A DNA stretch of 64,000 bases from CAWDZK01 sp963807005 (GTDB lineage Bacteria > Actinomycetota > Actinomycetes > JACCUZ01): the NCBI GenBank assembly GCA_963807005.1, contig CAWDZK010000004.1, positions 248,001-312,000 of the forward strand, written 5' to 3'. Below, piece after piece: positions 62,984-64,000 of this stretch. The position numbers were made by a program, and so were the translations under genes. How positions within the stretch are numbered: position 1 is the first letter of the stretch; each line of letters opens with the position of its first letter. Under the pieces are notes generated by a model, which was not told the origin of the DNA, made no database searches, and was given only the letters and a program-made list of their open reading frames with translations.

Positions 62984-63999
62984 GCGCCCTGCTCGAGGTA
63001 CACGACCTGGACGTCGAGATCCCGCTCCCATCAGGCCGGCTGCACGCCGTGCGTGGCGTGTCGCTGTCGGCCACCGCAGGGCAGGCGATCGGCCTGGTCG
63101 GGGAGTCCGGCTCCGGCAAGAGCCTCACCCTGCGCGCCGTGATGGACCTGCTCCCTGTGCCGGCCCGGATCAGCGGCGGCACGATCGTGGTCAACGGCAT
63201 GGACATCAGCGGCATGACACCCCGTCGGCGGCGAGAAGAGCTGTCCTCCGCGATGGCGATGATCTTCCAGGACTCGCTGACAGCGCTCAACCCCACGATG
63301 CGCGTGGGCGAACAGGTCGCCGAGGTGCCGTTCCGCCGGCTCGGGATGTCGCGGTCCTCCGCCCGGGCCCGGGCGACCGAGCTGCTCGACCAGGTCGGGA
63401 TCAAGGACCCGGAGCGGCGGTTCCGCTGCTACCCGCACGAGCTCTCCGGCGGAATGCGGCAACGCATCTGCATCGCCATCGCCCTGTCGGCCGAGCCGGG
63501 ACTGATACTCGCCGACGAGCCGACCACGGCACTCGACGTCACCATCCAGGCTCAGGTGCTCGGGGTCCTCGCCCGGCTGCGACGCGAGGAGGGCGTCGGG
63601 CTGGTGCTGGTGACGCACGACCTGGCGGTGATCAGCGGGACGTGCGAGCACCTCAACGTCATGTACGGCGGCCGCATCGTCGAGAGCGGAGCAACCGCGG
63701 ACCTGCTGGCCGAACCCCGGCACCCGTACACGGCGGCCCTGCTGCGCTCCGTGCCCGACCCGGACGAGCCCGTGCATCGGCTCCTCACCATCGCGGGGGC
63801 ACCGCCGGACCTGATGGACGAGCTGCCCGGTTGCGCCTTCGCGCCGCGTTGCCCGGCCGCGATCGACCGGTGCGCCGGCGAGCAGCCGCCACTGGTCGGG
63901 CTCCGCCGAGGTCGGGCCAGCGCCTGCTGGCGGGCCGACGACGTCGAGCACTGGCCGTCGGCCATCGCCGGGCCTGCGGAAGGCGGGGTGCCGGCATGA
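62980..63999 (+). CDS. Peptide ABC transporter ATP-binding protein (DppD type)
   Basis: The 339-residue ATPase has Walker A GESGSGKSLTLRAVMDLL, Q-loop FQDSLTALNPT, signature ELSGGMRQRICIAIAL and Walker B LILADEPTTALDVT. The oligopeptide-specific C-terminal zone holds cysteines (GCAFAPRCPAAIDRC) and may bind an Fe-S cluster in relatives. ATG overlaps the dppC stop, and its own stop overlaps the next ATG. It normally pairs with a DppF-type ATPase. Confidence 0.95.
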   Translation: MSALLEVHDLDVEIPLPSGRLHAVRGVSLSATAGQAIGLVGESGSGKSLTLRAVMDLLPVPARISGGTIVVNGMDISGMTPRRRREELSSAMAMIFQDSLTALNPTMRVGEQVAEVPFRRLGMSRSSARARATELLDQVGIKDPERRFRCYPHELSGGMRQRICIAIALSAEPGLILADEPTTALDVTIQAQVLGVLARLRREEGVGLVLVTHDLAVISGTCEHLNVMYGGRIVESGATADLLAEPRHPYTAALLRSVPDPDEPVHRLLTIAGAPPDLMDELPGCAFAPRCPAAIDRCAGEQPPLVGLRRGRASACWRADDVEHWPSAIAGPAEGGVPA

Positions 64000-64000
64000 C
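63996..64000 (+). CDS. Start of the next gene, presumably the second (DppF-type) ATPase, cut by the window edge
   Basis: ATGAC at the end of the window overlaps the dppD stop in the same ATGA manner as the other genes of this operon. Only the start codon is visible. The DppF identity is inferred from operon order, not sequence. Confidence 0.4.

Overview
The window is chromosomal DNA of a very GC-rich actinobacterium. The signs are GC-rich third codon positions, many GTG starts, ATGA/GTGA gene overlaps, a SARP regulator, an OpcA/Zwf pentose-phosphate cluster and a sufR-B-D-Rieske-C-S-U-T operon. Geodermatophilaceae or a relative is my guess, from gene content only. I found no tRNA, rRNA, CRISPR array, IS element or phage gene. 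No gene-free stretch exceeds 300 bases; the longest (5034-5277) holds a divergent promoter region with a direct repeat.

Left part (1-13.4 kb): a 1623-residue secreted animal-type haem peroxidase with RTX and fibronectin III domains faces a SARP regulator. Two 9-base repeats exactly 11 bases apart lie between them. Hydantoinase/oxoprolinase subunits HyuA/HyuB follow, then, convergently, a MoaD-like protein with an Asp-box propeller protein, and a MerB-like protein with a methyltransferase.

Central metabolism (13.4-28.5 kb): tkt-tal-pgi-zwf-opcA-pgl form one minus-strand operon with overlapping or abutting genes. OpcA carries a histone-like Lys/Ala tail, and pgi is interrupted by one frameshift. 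Next come ctaB and ctaA (haem O/A synthesis) flanking a two-component system, and an ABC-2 transporter.

Iron-sulfur and accessory part (28.5-46.3 kb): the complete suf operon is preceded by an ACACT-N5-TGTGA inverted repeat over the sufR start codon and is followed by a perfect 32-base palindrome and a G-quadruplex motif. Then come a zinc metallopeptidase, an ABC-F ATPase, a small HTH protein, a crotonase/acyl-CoA dehydrogenase/MFS run, an ABC exporter, a phosphotransferase, an AlkZ-like protein and RraA.

Catabolic island (46.3-64 kb): this is the most unusual region. A plus-strand operon encodes SDR, glutamine-synthetase-like ligase, FluG-type amidohydrolase, SDR, class II glutamine amidotransferase, GntR/FCD regulator and 3-methylaspartate ammonia-lyase. 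A convergent minus-strand operon encodes ketopantoate-reductase-like protein, amidase, SDR, M20 peptidase, membrane dipeptidase and alpha/beta hydrolase. A dipeptide-type ABC transporter runs off the right edge. Together they look like an uptake and breakdown system for a small peptide-like or amide compound through gamma-glutamylated and methylaspartate/mesaconate intermediates; the substrate is unknown. From about 53.0 to 60.2 kb nearly every gene carries frameshifts, so this stretch is either poorly sequenced or recently decayed.
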